From Rikenellaceae bacterium (GTDB lineage: Bacteria; Bacteroidota; Bacteroidia; Bacteroidales; UBA932), in contig JAAZIW010000129.1 of assembly GCA_012800665.1 (NCBI GenBank), positions 1 to 6,475 of the forward strand: 6,475 nucleotides of DNA, given 5' to 3'. A model generated the notes under the pieces. That model had not been told where the DNA came from. It saw only the letters and a list, made by a program, of their open reading frames with translations, and did no database searches. This document shows, one piece after another, positions 1 to 6,475 of the stretch (position 1 is its first letter; each line of letters opens with the position of its first letter). Both the position numbers and the translations under genes were made by a program.

Positions 1-197
1 AGATTTCTCTTTTCAATGCCTCCAGCTGCTATGTAGGCGCACATGCACAGCGTGTAAGCGGCGCCAGCGCAGAAACCTGGCTGAGCTATCTTGCAGGCAA
101 GGTGGACGAGGTTCGTCTCTTCAACAAGGGCCTTAGCGCCAATGAGGTGCAGGCGCTCTACAGAGCCGAAGTTGCTGCAGCCGACGGCTTAGATTAA
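1..197 (+). CDS. LamG/concanavalin A-like domain protein, C-terminal fragment
   Basis: This is an open frame running in from the left edge (first whole codon at position 3) and ending at TAA 195-197. Only the last 64 residues are present. The readable part contains YVGAHAQ, and later GKVDEVRLFNKGLS followed by ANEVQALYRAE. That pattern (G-x-[IV]-DEVR-[LIF]-[FY]-[NDR], then LS-x-x-E-[IV]-x-x-LY) is the hallmark final strand and helix of LamG-like jelly-roll domains (Laminin_G_3 type). In Bacteroidota these are common in surface lipoproteins and enzymes of polysaccharide utilisation loci, where they bind glycans. It sits 40 bases upstream of a GH144-type glycanase on the same strand, so a role in binding or presenting the same glycan is a reasonable inference. 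The N-terminus, any signal peptide and any catalytic domain lie outside the window, so the full function cannot be stated. Confidence 0.8.
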   Translation, partial: ISLFNASSCYVGAHAQRVSGASAETWLSYLAGKVDEVRLFNKGLSANEVQALYRAEVAAADGLD

Positions 198-205
198 TAT
201 TTTTG
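198..205 (+). promoter_or_regulatory. possible Bacteroidota -7 promoter element (TAnnTTTG)
   Basis: TATTTTTG matches the Bacteroidota -7 consensus TAnnTTTG exactly and starts on the base after the stop codon of the LamG gene. The -33 region (about 171-178) has no TTTG, only weak GTTG/GCTG-like matches. A start site a few bases downstream would fall in the left arm of the inverted repeat at 206-233 and give a leader of about 25 bases for the glycanase gene. The match may be chance in an AT-rich gap, and read-through from the upstream gene is an alternative. Confidence 0.35.
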
Positions 206-233
206 ACAGAGAGACCCTGACCGGTCTCTCTGT
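206..233. repeat. perfect 11-bp inverted repeat in front of the glycanase gene
   Basis: ACAGAGAGACC (206-216) and GGTCTCTCTGT (223-233) are exact reverse complements around a 6-base spacer, CTGACC. The right arm ends 4 bases before the glycanase ATG at 238. No T-run follows the stem on either strand, so it is not a standard intrinsic terminator. It could fold in read-through mRNA as an intercistronic hairpin covering the initiation region. Alternatively it could be a DNA operator for a dimeric regulator, since it directly abuts the possible -7 box at 198-205. The symmetry is certain; the function is not. Confidence 0.75.
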
Positions 234-237
234 TCCT

Positions 238-1881
238 ATGAAACGCTTTGTCCCCATTCTCCTTTGCGCAATAAGCATTTGCGCCTGCAAACCCGATGCT
301 GTCAATGAAGAAAAACCTGTGAATACCGTTGTTTGTTCGTGCAAAGTAAATGGGGTCTCTGTTGCCGACGGCCGTTCTATCGGAAATGTGGATGCCTCTT
401 CAGTAACTATTACATTGGAATTTTCTTCTCCACTCGACCTTTCCAAACTCGATAAGAATAAGATTTTTTTTGCAGGAAGCATCCTACGCAATTATACCGC
501 CGAATTGCAAGATGAATACACCCTTTCCTTAAAGGTAAATCCAAAGCTGGAGCACTTCAGCTCATATACTCTTATGGTCGACAAAGGCGATAATCTCGGT
601 GTGCATCTGCCTTTCGCTTATACATACACGTTTATTACTGCTTACGACCCTTCGCCTAAGTTCCCAGCCATCTCCGATGAAGAGCTTATGGACCTTGTGC
701 AAAGGCGGACTTTCTCTTATTTTTGGGATTATGCGCATCCTGTGAGCGGTCTTGCAAGAGAGAGGTTGAATTCGGATGAAACCGTAACTACGGGAGGCAG
801 CGGCTTCGGTTTTATGGCAATTCTTGCGGGAATTGAGCGAGGCTTCATCTCCCGGGAGGAAGGCTATAACCACATGCTTAAGGTTGTGAATTTCCTATCG
901 GATAAGGCGGTGCGCCATCACGGAGCTTTCCCTCATTGGATGAACGGCAGTACCGGCGGCACGAAAGCTTTCAGCACATACGACAACGGGGCCGACCTTG
1001 TGGAAACCGCTTTCCTTATGGAAGGGCTGATTGCTTGCAGGCAATATTTTTCTAAATCATCGGAGGCGGAATTGCGGACGAAAATCACCTCTCTTTGGAA
1101 AGATGTGGAATGGGATTGGTTCCTCAACGGTACAAAACAGCTCTATTGGCATTGGTCGCCCGATTATGGCTGGCATATGAATATGGCAGTGAAAGGCTGG
1201 AACGAAGCGCTTATGGTATATTTGTTAGCGGCATCTTCCCCCACCCATACAATCTCAAAAGAAGTGTACGACAAGGGCTGGGCCTCGAACGGGGGCATGA
1301 AGAACGGACGCAAATTCTATGGCATCACTCTCCCTCTCGGCCCCGATTACGGCGGCCCTCTCTTCTTTACCCATTATTCTTTCCTCGGCCTCGACCCCCG
1401 AAATCTTAGTGACTCCTACGCCTCTTATTGGGACCAAAACGTAGCTCATGCCAAAATCAACCACGCCTATTGCGTGGACAATCCAAATGGCTATATCGGC
1501 TATTCCGCTGATTGCTGGGGGCTTACAGCCAGCGACTATCCGGGGGGATATATAGCATCATCCCCTACAAAAGACAAAGGCACTATCGCTCCTACTGCCG
1601 CTATCGCCTCGATGCCTTATACCCCTACCGAAAGCATGGCGGCGATGAAGTATTTTTATTATGTGCTTGGGGACAAGCTCTTTGGAGAGTATGGTTTTCA
1701 TGATTCTTTCTCGCTGCAAGACCGTTGGTTTGCAAAATCCTATATTGCCATAGACCAAGGTCCGATAGTTGTAATGATAGAAAACCATCGCTCCGGCATT
1801 ATTTGGGACAGCTTTATGAAAGACCCCGATGTGCGCGTCGGCCTTACTAAACTTGGGTTTACATACAATAAAAACCAATAA
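238..1881 (+). CDS. lipoprotein glycoside hydrolase, GH144/Glycoamylase type (probable endo-beta-1,2-glucanase)
   Basis: The 547-residue product starts with a lipoprotein signal peptide: MKRFVPILL leads into I-C-A-C, making Cys17 the likely lipidated residue, with acidic residues soon after (D20, E24, E25). Residues about 30-135 form a beta-rich Ig-like domain resembling Big_5. From about 142 to the end is the (alpha/alpha)6 Glycoamylase-type domain of GH144. Recognisable landmarks are RRTFSYFWDYAHP (156-168), TTGGSGFGFMA (184-194), GAFPHWMNG (229-237), TYDNGADLVETAF (247-259), YSADCWGLTASD (422-433) and DQGPIVVMIENHRSG (506-520). The clustered acids D249, D253, E256, D425 and D433 are candidates for catalysis or substrate binding. 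Characterised GH144 enzymes cleave beta-1,2-glucan into sophorooligosaccharides. The lipid anchor and upstream LamG gene fit a polysaccharide utilisation locus. The start at 238 is chosen because the signal peptide begins there. No SusC/SusD or GH3 partner is visible, so substrate remains a family-level inference. Confidence 0.88.
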   Translation: MKRFVPILLCAISICACKPDAVNEEKPVNTVVCSCKVNGVSVADGRSIGNVDASSVTITLEFSSPLDLSKLDKNKIFFAGSILRNYTAELQDEYTLSLKVNPKLEHFSSYTLMVDKGDNLGVHLPFAYTYTFITAYDPSPKFPAISDEELMDLVQRRTFSYFWDYAHPVSGLARERLNSDETVTTGGSGFGFMAILAGIERGFISREEGYNHMLKVVNFLSDKAVRHHGAFPHWMNGSTGGTKAFSTYDNGADLVETAFLMEGLIACRQYFSKSSEAELRTKITSLWKDVEWDWFLNGTKQLYWHWSPDYGWHMNMAVKGWNEALMVYLLAASSPTHTISKEVYDKGWASNGGMKNGRKFYGITLPLGPDYGGPLFFTHYSFLGLDPRNLSDSYASYWDQNVAHAKINHAYCVDNPNGYIGYSADCWGLTASDYPGGYIASSPTKDKGTIAPTAAIASMPYTPTESMAAMKYFYYVLGDKLFGEYGFHDSFSLQDRWFAKSYIAIDQGPIVVMIENHRSGIIWDSFMKDPDVRVGLTKLGFTYNKNQ

Positions 1882-1887
1882 TAAAGA

Positions 1888-4800
1888 ATGAAAAATATTT
1901 ATCTGATTGCACTTGCCTTGGTGCTTGCAACGCCTTTGAGGGCTGAGGAAGCAAGGCTGCTGAGATTTCCGGCAACTAATGGAAAGGAAATCGCATTCAC
2001 TTATGCTGGGGATATTTTTACAGTTCCCATAACGGGAGGCGAGGCCCGCAGGCTTACATCTCACATCGGCTATGAAGCCTTTGCCCATTATTCTCCTGAC
2101 GGCCGCACAATAGCGTTTACAGCTGAATATGACGGCAATCGCGAGGTGTATGTAATGCCTTCTCAGGGCGGAGAGCCCAAGCGCGTCACCTATACCTCCA
2201 CCAACGCCCGCGATGATATGGGCGACCGCATGGGCCCCAACAATATTGTTATGGGATGGACTCCGGATGGGCAGTATATTATCTTCCGTAACCGCATAGG
2301 AGATGGTTTTGAGGGTATGCTTTGGAAGGTTAAGCCGGATGGAAGCATGCCGGAGGAGATTCCCCTTCCGCAAGGAGGCTGGTGCAGCTTTTCCCCTGAT
2401 GGCAAGGCGATGGCCTATAATAGGGTGATGAGGGAGTTCCGCACATGGAAGTATTATCGGGGCGGCATGGCGGATGAGATTTGGATTTATGACGGAAAAT
2501 CGGTTAAGGCGATTACGGATAATCCGGCGCAGGATATTTTCCCGATGTGGGTTGGCTCTGAAATCTACTTTGCTTCCGACCGCGACATGACCATGAATCT
2601 CTTCTGCTACAATACAGAGAGCGGCAAAACAAGCAAGGTGACGGATTTTACAGACTTTGATGTAAAGTTCCCCAGCACTGACGGGAAAAACATAGTCTTC
2701 GAGAAAGGCGGTTATATCCACTTGCTGAATCCATCTACCAAGAAAGCGGAGAAAGTGAGCATTTCGCTATCCTCTGACAATCTTTACGCCCGCAGCGAAA
2801 GACTGAATTTAGGCGATAAGGTCAGGGCCGCTTCGGTATCTCCCGACGGCTCGCGCGTGGCGGTGACAGTGCGAGGCGAGGTCTTCGATGTGCCGGCAGA
2901 AAAGGGGGTTACCCGCAATATCTCCCGAAGTCCCGGCTCAAATGACCGTTCTGCAGACTGGAGCCCCGATGGCAAATATATAGCTTGGATTGGGGATGCC
3001 TCCGGCGAAACGGAAATCTATCTCTACGATGTTGCCGAAGGCTCATACAAACAGCTCACTACCGGCGCCGACACTTATATAAGGAGCATTCAATGGGCTC
3101 CCGACAGCAAGCATCTGCTTATAACTGACCGCAAGAACAGATTGGATGAGGTTTCTCTTGACGGCAAACGCAGGAATATCCAAACCAATCCTCACGGCGA
3201 ATTCCGCAATGTGGTGTATTCGCCCGACGGCAAATGGCTTGCATACACCAAAACAGGCAGCAATCATTTCGATGTGGTGTATCTGTACAACATCGCTGAT
3301 GACAAGGAATATCCCGTAACCAATGGCTGGTACGACTCCGGCATGCCTTCTTTCAGCAGTGATGGAAAATATTTGCTTTATACCGCTAATACCGAGATGA
3401 AGCCTATCTACAGCCGTATAGAGTGGAATTTTGCAATGACCAACATGGGCGCCACTTATATGGTGATGCTCGCAAAAGACACTCCTTCTCCGCTGCTCCC
3501 GACCGATGGAGTAAGCCCTGAGGGCAAGGATGCAGGCGATAAGGATTCTGCCGACAAAGACTCTTCTGACAAAAACGGAAAGGATTCAGACAAGCCGGGT
3601 AAAAAGGGAGGTAAAAAAGACAAGTCCGTTTCTGAGGAGTCTAAAGTGAAGGTGGTTGTAGATGTTGACGGACTTCAGGACAGGGTGATAAAACTGCCTT
3701 TCAACGCAGGTTACAACTACTTCTGCGATGGCAAAAAAGTTTGGTATGGAAGCAAGGGAGATACTAAAGTGTTTGATTTTAAAACGCAGAAAAGCGAAGA
3801 GTGCACCAAAGGGCGGATGAGCTATAGATTCGGAGATAAAAAGGCCGTAATAATGGATAAAGGCGGCCTTTCCCTCGCTGCTTTGGGCTCAAAGATGAAG
3901 GGGGATAAGGTGTCCACCAAGGATGTTACCGCTATTGTGGATTATTCTTTGGAATGGCCGGAAATTTACGATGAGGTTTGGCGCGCTTTCCGTGACGGCT
4001 TCTACTTGGAAAATATGCACGGACGCGATTGGAATGCCCTAAAAGCCAAATATTCCGCTCTTCTGCCTCACGTCAAGACGAGATTGGATTTGAATTATGT
4101 TATAGGCGGGCTCATTTCCGAATTAGGCTGCGGGCATGCTTATATCAACCCCGGGGAATACCCCAAAGCGCAGCGTCTCGACATGGGTCTTTTAGGGGCA
4201 GAACTCAGCAAGGATGCCTCCGGCTTCTTCCGCATCGACCGCATTCTTAAAGGCGCACCCTACCGCGAAATCCTCCGCTCCCCCTTCGCCGAGCCCGGTG
4301 TTGGGGTGACTGAAGGACAGTTTATTACAGCTGTAGATGGGGTTTCTACAAAAGATGTTGCCAATATCTATTCGTTGCTTGCGGGCAAGGCGGGCATTCT
4401 TACCGAACTCACCATAAATTCCAGCCCTGCTGCCGGAGGCAAAAAAGTGGTGGTAAAGCCGATTAAAGATGAATATCCTCTCTACCACTATGAATGGGTG
4501 CAGAATAATATAAAAACCGTTAACGAAAAGTCCGGAGGAAAAGTCGGATATATCTATCTTCCCGACATGGGTCCTGAGGGCTTGAGCGAATTTGCCCGCT
4601 ATTATTATCCTCAACTCGACAAAGAGGCGCTGATAATAGATGACCGTGCCAACGGCGGCGGGAATATCTCCCCGATGGTAATAGAACGTCTGCAAAGACA
4701 GGTTTACAGGATAAATATGTACAGAGGCTCTGATATGACAAACACTACGCCCGATGGCACTCATGTAGGACCCAAGGTGCTGTTGGTTAATAAATACAGC

Positions 4801-5166
4801 GCATCGGACGGGGATTTATTCCCGTGGAGTTTCAAGGCAAATAATCTCGGCACTGTAATCGGCACTCGGAGTTGGGGCGGGATCGTAGGCATTAGCGGCT
4901 CGCTGCCTTATATGGACGGAACCGATGTGCGCGTGCCGTTCTTTACCAATTACGATGCAAAAACGGGAGAATGGATAATTGAAAATTATGGGGTGGACCC
5001 TGACATTCTGCTTGAAAACGACCCGATTAAGGAGTGGAACGGCGAGGATGAGCAACTGCTGAAAGCCATAGAGGTGGCAATGGAGCAGCTGAAAGACCGC
5101 AAGCCCCTGCCGGGAGTTCCAGCACCGAGAACCTTTAAAGATTTAGGTTTGCCGGAGATTGAATAA
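1888..5166 (+). CDS. secreted tricorn-like S41 family peptidase with beta-propellers and PDZ domain
   Basis: The product is 1092 residues, close to archaeal tricorn (about 1070). A cleavable signal peptide (1-19, ending L-R-A before EE) points to the periplasm, unlike cytosolic archaeal tricorn. At least seven PD40-type SPDG/SSDG blades lie between about residues 22 and 530 (for example S69-G72 and S318-G321), forming two propellers expected to gate peptide entry. A Lys/Asp/Ser-rich linker spans 546-586. The helical C1 domain begins near W690, the PDZ domain is about 763-865, and the S41 core is about 886-1050. By alignment to tricorn the catalytic residues are H750 (LGCGHAY), nucleophile S973 (SASDGD) and E1032 (IIENYGVDPD). 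H-S and S-E spacings (223 and 59) closely match tricorn (219 and 58). Tricorn's Ser745 beside the His is Gly749 here. It likely trims oligopeptides. The 6-base gap to the glycanase implies co-transcription. Confidence 0.93.
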   Translation: MKNIYLIALALVLATPLRAEEARLLRFPATNGKEIAFTYAGDIFTVPITGGEARRLTSHIGYEAFAHYSPDGRTIAFTAEYDGNREVYVMPSQGGEPKRVTYTSTNARDDMGDRMGPNNIVMGWTPDGQYIIFRNRIGDGFEGMLWKVKPDGSMPEEIPLPQGGWCSFSPDGKAMAYNRVMREFRTWKYYRGGMADEIWIYDGKSVKAITDNPAQDIFPMWVGSEIYFASDRDMTMNLFCYNTESGKTSKVTDFTDFDVKFPSTDGKNIVFEKGGYIHLLNPSTKKAEKVSISLSSDNLYARSERLNLGDKVRAASVSPDGSRVAVTVRGEVFDVPAEKGVTRNISRSPGSNDRSADWSPDGKYIAWIGDASGETEIYLYDVAEGSYKQLTTGADTYIRSIQWAPDSKHLLITDRKNRLDEVSLDGKRRNIQTNPHGEFRNVVYSPDGKWLAYTKTGSNHFDVVYLYNIADDKEYPVTNGWYDSGMPSFSSDGKYLLYTANTEMKPIYSRIEWNFAMTNMGATYMVMLAKDTPSPLLPTDGVSPEGKDAGDKDSADKDSSDKNGKDSDKPGKKGGKKDKSVSEESKVKVVVDVDGLQDRVIKLPFNAGYNYFCDGKKVWYGSKGDTKVFDFKTQKSEECTKGRMSYRFGDKKAVIMDKGGLSLAALGSKMKGDKVSTKDVTAIVDYSLEWPEIYDEVWRAFRDGFYLENMHGRDWNALKAKYSALLPHVKTRLDLNYVIGGLISELGCGHAYINPGEYPKAQRLDMGLLGAELSKDASGFFRIDRILKGAPYREILRSPFAEPGVGVTEGQFITAVDGVSTKDVANIYSLLAGKAGILTELTINSSPAAGGKKVVVKPIKDEYPLYHYEWVQNNIKTVNEKSGGKVGYIYLPDMGPEGLSEFARYYYPQLDKEALIIDDRANGGGNISPMVIERLQRQVYRINMYRGSDMTNTTPDGTHVGPKVLLVNKYSASDGDLFPWSFKANNLGTVIGTRSWGGIVGISGSLPYMDGTDVRVPFFTNYDAKTGEWIIENYGVDPDILLENDPIKEWNGEDEQLLKAIEVAMEQLKDRKPLPGVPAPRTFKDLGLPEIE
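3523..3645 (+). other. region encoding a Lys/Asp/Ser-rich low-complexity linker in the tricorn-like peptidase
   Basis: Residues 546-586 are almost entirely K, D, S and G, with imperfect repeats of a D-K-D-S unit followed by a K/G-rich stretch. The block sits between the last recognisable PD40 blade and the next beta-rich segment (VKVVVDVDG). Charged inserts at this place are, from memory, usual in Bacteroidota tricorn homologues. It is probably a flexible surface loop, and the DNA is degenerate rather than a clean tandem repeat. Confidence 0.75.
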
Positions 5167-5187
5167 AGGACGTTAATCGCCGGCCGT

Positions 5188-5643
5188 TTATTCGTGAGAT
5201 GCGAAGCGTTGGGAAGCCAGCGCTTCGTATTTTGTACCCGGACGGCCGTAATTGGCATAGGGGAAGATGCTTATGCCTCCGCGAGGGGTGAACAGACCGG
5301 TAACCTCTATGTATTTGGGGTCCAACAGTTTGATAAGGTCCTTCATGATTATGTTAACACAGTCCTCGTGAAAGTCACCGTGATTGCGGAAGCTGAAAAG
5401 ATAGAGTTTGAGGCTTTTGCTTTCTACCATTTTAACATCAGGGATGTAGCTGATGCGGATTTCGGCAAAATCGGGTTGGCCTGTAATAGGGCAGAGAGTT
5501 GTAAATTCCGGGCAGTTGAAGCGGACCCAATAATCGTTATCCTGATGTTTATTGACAAAGGTCTCCAACACCTCTGGGGCGTAATCCATGCTGTACTTGG
5601 TGTTTGCGCCGAGGGCTTTCAGCCCTTCTTCTTTACGTTTCAT
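5188..5643 (-). CDS. queF: NADPH-dependent 7-cyano-7-deazaguanine (preQ0) reductase QueF
   Basis: QueF reduces the nitrile of preQ0 to the aminomethyl group of preQ1 with NADPH, the last free-base step before insertion into tRNA for queuosine. The 151-residue protein is the short unimodal, cytoplasmic type. Visible signatures are the catalytic Cys51 and Asp58 in CPITGQPDF, the NADPH-binding QueF motif ESKSLKLY (74-81), and HEDC with substrate-binding Glu93. Spacing equals that of the Bacillus subtilis enzyme (Cys55, Asp62, Glu97) with a constant offset of four. The C-terminal PYANYGRPGTKYE is also typical. Length and ends look intact. The gene lies 53 bases after the YhhQ-family transporter on the same strand and probably shares its mRNA. 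Its 3' end faces the tricorn-like gene with a 21-base gap, and I see no convincing terminator of its own. Confidence 0.97.
   Translation of the reverse strand: MKRKEEGLKALGANTKYSMDYAPEVLETFVNKHQDNDYWVRFNCPEFTTLCPITGQPDFAEIRISYIPDVKMVESKSLKLYLFSFRNHGDFHEDCVNIIMKDLIKLLDPKYIEVTGLFTPRGGISIFPYANYGRPGTKYEALASQRFASHE
5199..5233 (+). terminator. intrinsic terminator of the plus-strand operon, inside the 3' end of queF
   Basis: A stem pairs 5199-5212 with 5217-5230 around a GAAG tetraloop. It is 14 continuous pairs, including GU wobbles at 5201/5228 and 5209/5220, with a GC-rich centre (CGAAGCG against CGCTTCG). It is followed directly by a short T-run at 5230-5233. The T-run is on the plus strand only, so the element would terminate transcripts leaving the tricorn-like gene, whose stop codon is 33 bases upstream. 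The same bases encode the final residues of QueF on the other strand. Confidence 0.6.
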
Positions 5644-5696
5644 ATTATAATTGTTTTTGTATTATTTTGTTTTCTAAAATATGTTCGCGCTCCATA

Positions 5697-6386
5697 TCAG
5701 GATAAATCTTTGATTTTAAAAGGATTGTAAGAAATTCCCTCATCATAGACATCTATGCCTTCAGAGGTTTTTAAGCGTTTGACAAAAACTGCTGTAAGCG
5801 GCAGGACGGCGATTTCGTAAAGCACCTTGAAGGAAACCTGCACGAGCATCATCCATGCTAAGGTTTTGAGGGGTGTTCCCCAAAAGGCAATCGGCATAAA
5901 GATAGCGGAATCGCAAAGTTCACCGCAGATGGAGCTGACAATGGCCCTCCAGCCGAAACGGCGCCCGCCGGAGGCTACTTTCATCTTGCTTAGCACCAAA
6001 GAGTTGAGGGTGGAGCCTGCGAGAAATGCGAACAGAGATGCAAAGACCACGCGCGGTGCCATTCCGAACACGAAATTGAAATGCTCCCCGCCCTTCCAAA
6101 AGCCGGCAGCCGGTAGCCACACTGCTATCTGCCCGAACATCACCACCAAAAAATTCATGGCGAATGCGAGCCAAATCACAAGGCGGGCCTTGCGGTAGCC
6201 GTACACCTCAGTAAAGCAGTCGTTGAGGATGTAAGAGATAGGGAACACCAATACCGCACACGGCAAAGCTATCTTCGCTCCTATGGCAAAGACTTTGGTA
6301 GCCAATAAGTTACTCGTAATAAGGCAGACCGTGAAGAGCACGGCCAAAAAAAGAAATGTTGCAGAAAATTGCGCTTTTTGTTTCAT
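5697..6386 (-). CDS. yhhQ: queuosine precursor transporter, YhhQ/DUF165 (Vut_1) family
   Basis: This is a 229-residue integral inner-membrane protein with about six hydrophobic segments (roughly 9-31, 40-56, 69-92, 112-132, 149-170 and 178-200). Family signatures are SNLLATK (25-31), FPISYILNDCFTEVYGY (48-64) followed by basic R65/K66/R68, and GELCDSAIFMP (155-165). Escherichia coli YhhQ of this family imports preQ0 and preQ1. Length is normal (E. coli about 220 residues). It is the first gene of a minus-strand pair with queF, so together they would import preQ0 and reduce it to preQ1, and any imported preQ1 would bypass QueF. The start at 6386 is preferred because it begins directly before the first membrane segment and one base after the pseudoknot in its leader. 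The hydrophilic tail after about residue 205 is short and unremarkable. Whether the substrate is preQ0, preQ1 or both cannot be told from sequence. Confidence 0.93.
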   Translation of the reverse strand: MKQKAQFSATFLFLAVLFTVCLITSNLLATKVFAIGAKIALPCAVLVFPISYILNDCFTEVYGYRKARLVIWLAFAMNFLVVMFGQIAVWLPAAGFWKGGEHFNFVFGMAPRVVFASLFAFLAGSTLNSLVLSKMKVASGGRRFGWRAIVSSICGELCDSAIFMPIAFWGTPLKTLAWMMLVQVSFKVLYEIAVLPLTAVFVKRLKTSEGIDVYDEGISYNPFKIKDLS

Positions 6387-6387
6387 A

Positions 6388-6419
6388 TTCAGTTTTTATA
6401 GTGGTACCTGAAATACACT
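6388..6419 (-). promoter_or_regulatory. preQ1 class I riboswitch-like pseudoknot in the yhhQ-queF leader
   Basis: Read on the minus strand, P1 pairs AGUG (6419-6416) with CACU (6403-6400). Loop L1 is UAU (6415-6413). P2 pairs UUCAG (6412-6408) with CUGAA (6392-6388). L2 is GUA (6407-6405), followed by the single C6404. L3 is AUAAAAA (6399-6393). This is the H-type fold of preQ1-I aptamers, and L3 nearly repeats the Bacillus subtilis A-rich tail. The three ligand-contact bases are in place: C6404 (pairs with preQ1), U6415 (first base after P1) and A6393 (last A before P2). P1 is one pair shorter than usual. The 3' strand of P2 ends one base before the ATG, so ligand binding would mask translation initiation. 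The downstream genes transport and make preQ1, which strongly supports the call. The fold was made by eye. Confidence 0.82.
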
Positions 6420-6440
6420 TGACCCCTCCGGATCGCAGCG

Positions 6441-6448
6441 CAAATATA
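6441..6448 (-). promoter_or_regulatory. probable -7 promoter element (TAnnTTTG) of the yhhQ-queF operon
   Basis: On the minus strand TATATTTG matches the Bacteroidota -7 element TAnnTTTG exactly. A start site about 5-8 bases downstream (around 6433-6436) would give a leader of roughly 48 bases containing the complete riboswitch-like pseudoknot. No TTTG is visible at the expected -33 distance near the window edge. Just upstream, AGCAAAA and TTTTGCT (6464-6448) form a 7-bp dyad with a 3-base spacer, overlapping the first base of the box. Confidence 0.55.
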
Positions 6449-6475
6449 GCAAAACTTTTTTGCTCTCGTATTTGG

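Noticed and set aside
1558..2721. Long 387-codon open frame on the minus strand
   Set aside because: It lies antisense across the end of the glycanase gene and start of the tricorn-like gene, both clearly recognised families. Its translation shows no domain, and it is a codon-bias shadow.
4192..4764. 190-codon minus-strand frame
   Set aside because: It lies entirely antisense to the PDZ and S41 core of the protease, with no recognisable motif.
5167..5187. GCCGGC-containing palindrome in the 21-base convergent gap as a terminator for queF
   Set aside because: The symmetric core is only a few bases long, and the minus-strand T-rich bases that follow are not adjacent to a stable stem.
5194..5730. 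178-codon plus-strand frame opposite queF
   Set aside because: queF on the other strand has all catalytic motifs. The plus-strand frame is its complement and resembles no family.
6421..6434. GGAGGGG on the minus strand as a ribosome binding site for yhhQ
   Set aside because: It lies about 40 bases before the ATG, too far to position a ribosome. It can instead pair weakly in a 5-bp hairpin (GATCC with GGGTC) just upstream of the aptamer.
6448..6464. AGCAAAA/TTTTGCT hairpin as a terminator
   Set aside because: The stem is short and almost all AT, with no following T-run on either strand. It sits at the promoter and is better viewed as part of the AT-rich upstream region.

Overview
The window reads as part of a Bacteroidota chromosome, most likely from a gut-type Bacteroidales. 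The evidence is a lipoprotein glycanase with a LamG-type neighbour, as found in polysaccharide utilisation loci, a secreted tricorn-type protease, AT-rich translation starts without clear Shine-Dalgarno sequences, and two matches to the Bacteroidota -7 promoter element TAnnTTTG.

Left part, plus strand (1-5166): the 3' end of a LamG/concanavalin-like domain protein, then a lipoprotein of the GH144/Glycoamylase type (probable endo-beta-1,2-glucanase), then, 6 bases later, a 1092-residue periplasmic tricorn-like S41 peptidase. The 40-base gap before the glycanase holds a possible -7 box immediately followed by a perfect 11-bp inverted repeat. The protease gene appears to end at a strong hairpin-plus-T terminator that lies inside the 3' end of the convergent queF gene.

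Right part, minus strand (6475-5188): a two-gene queuosine-precursor operon, with a YhhQ-family transporter first and then QueF, the NADPH-dependent preQ0 reductase. The transporter would import 7-deazaguanine precursors and QueF would reduce preQ0 to preQ1 for tRNA modification. The leader upstream of the transporter can be folded by eye into an H-type pseudoknot with the architecture and ligand-contact bases of a class I preQ1 riboswitch. Its last paired base is one nucleotide from the start codon, which fits direct control of translation by preQ1. This is the most notable element in the window. No RNA genes, insertion sequences or CRISPR arrays were seen.
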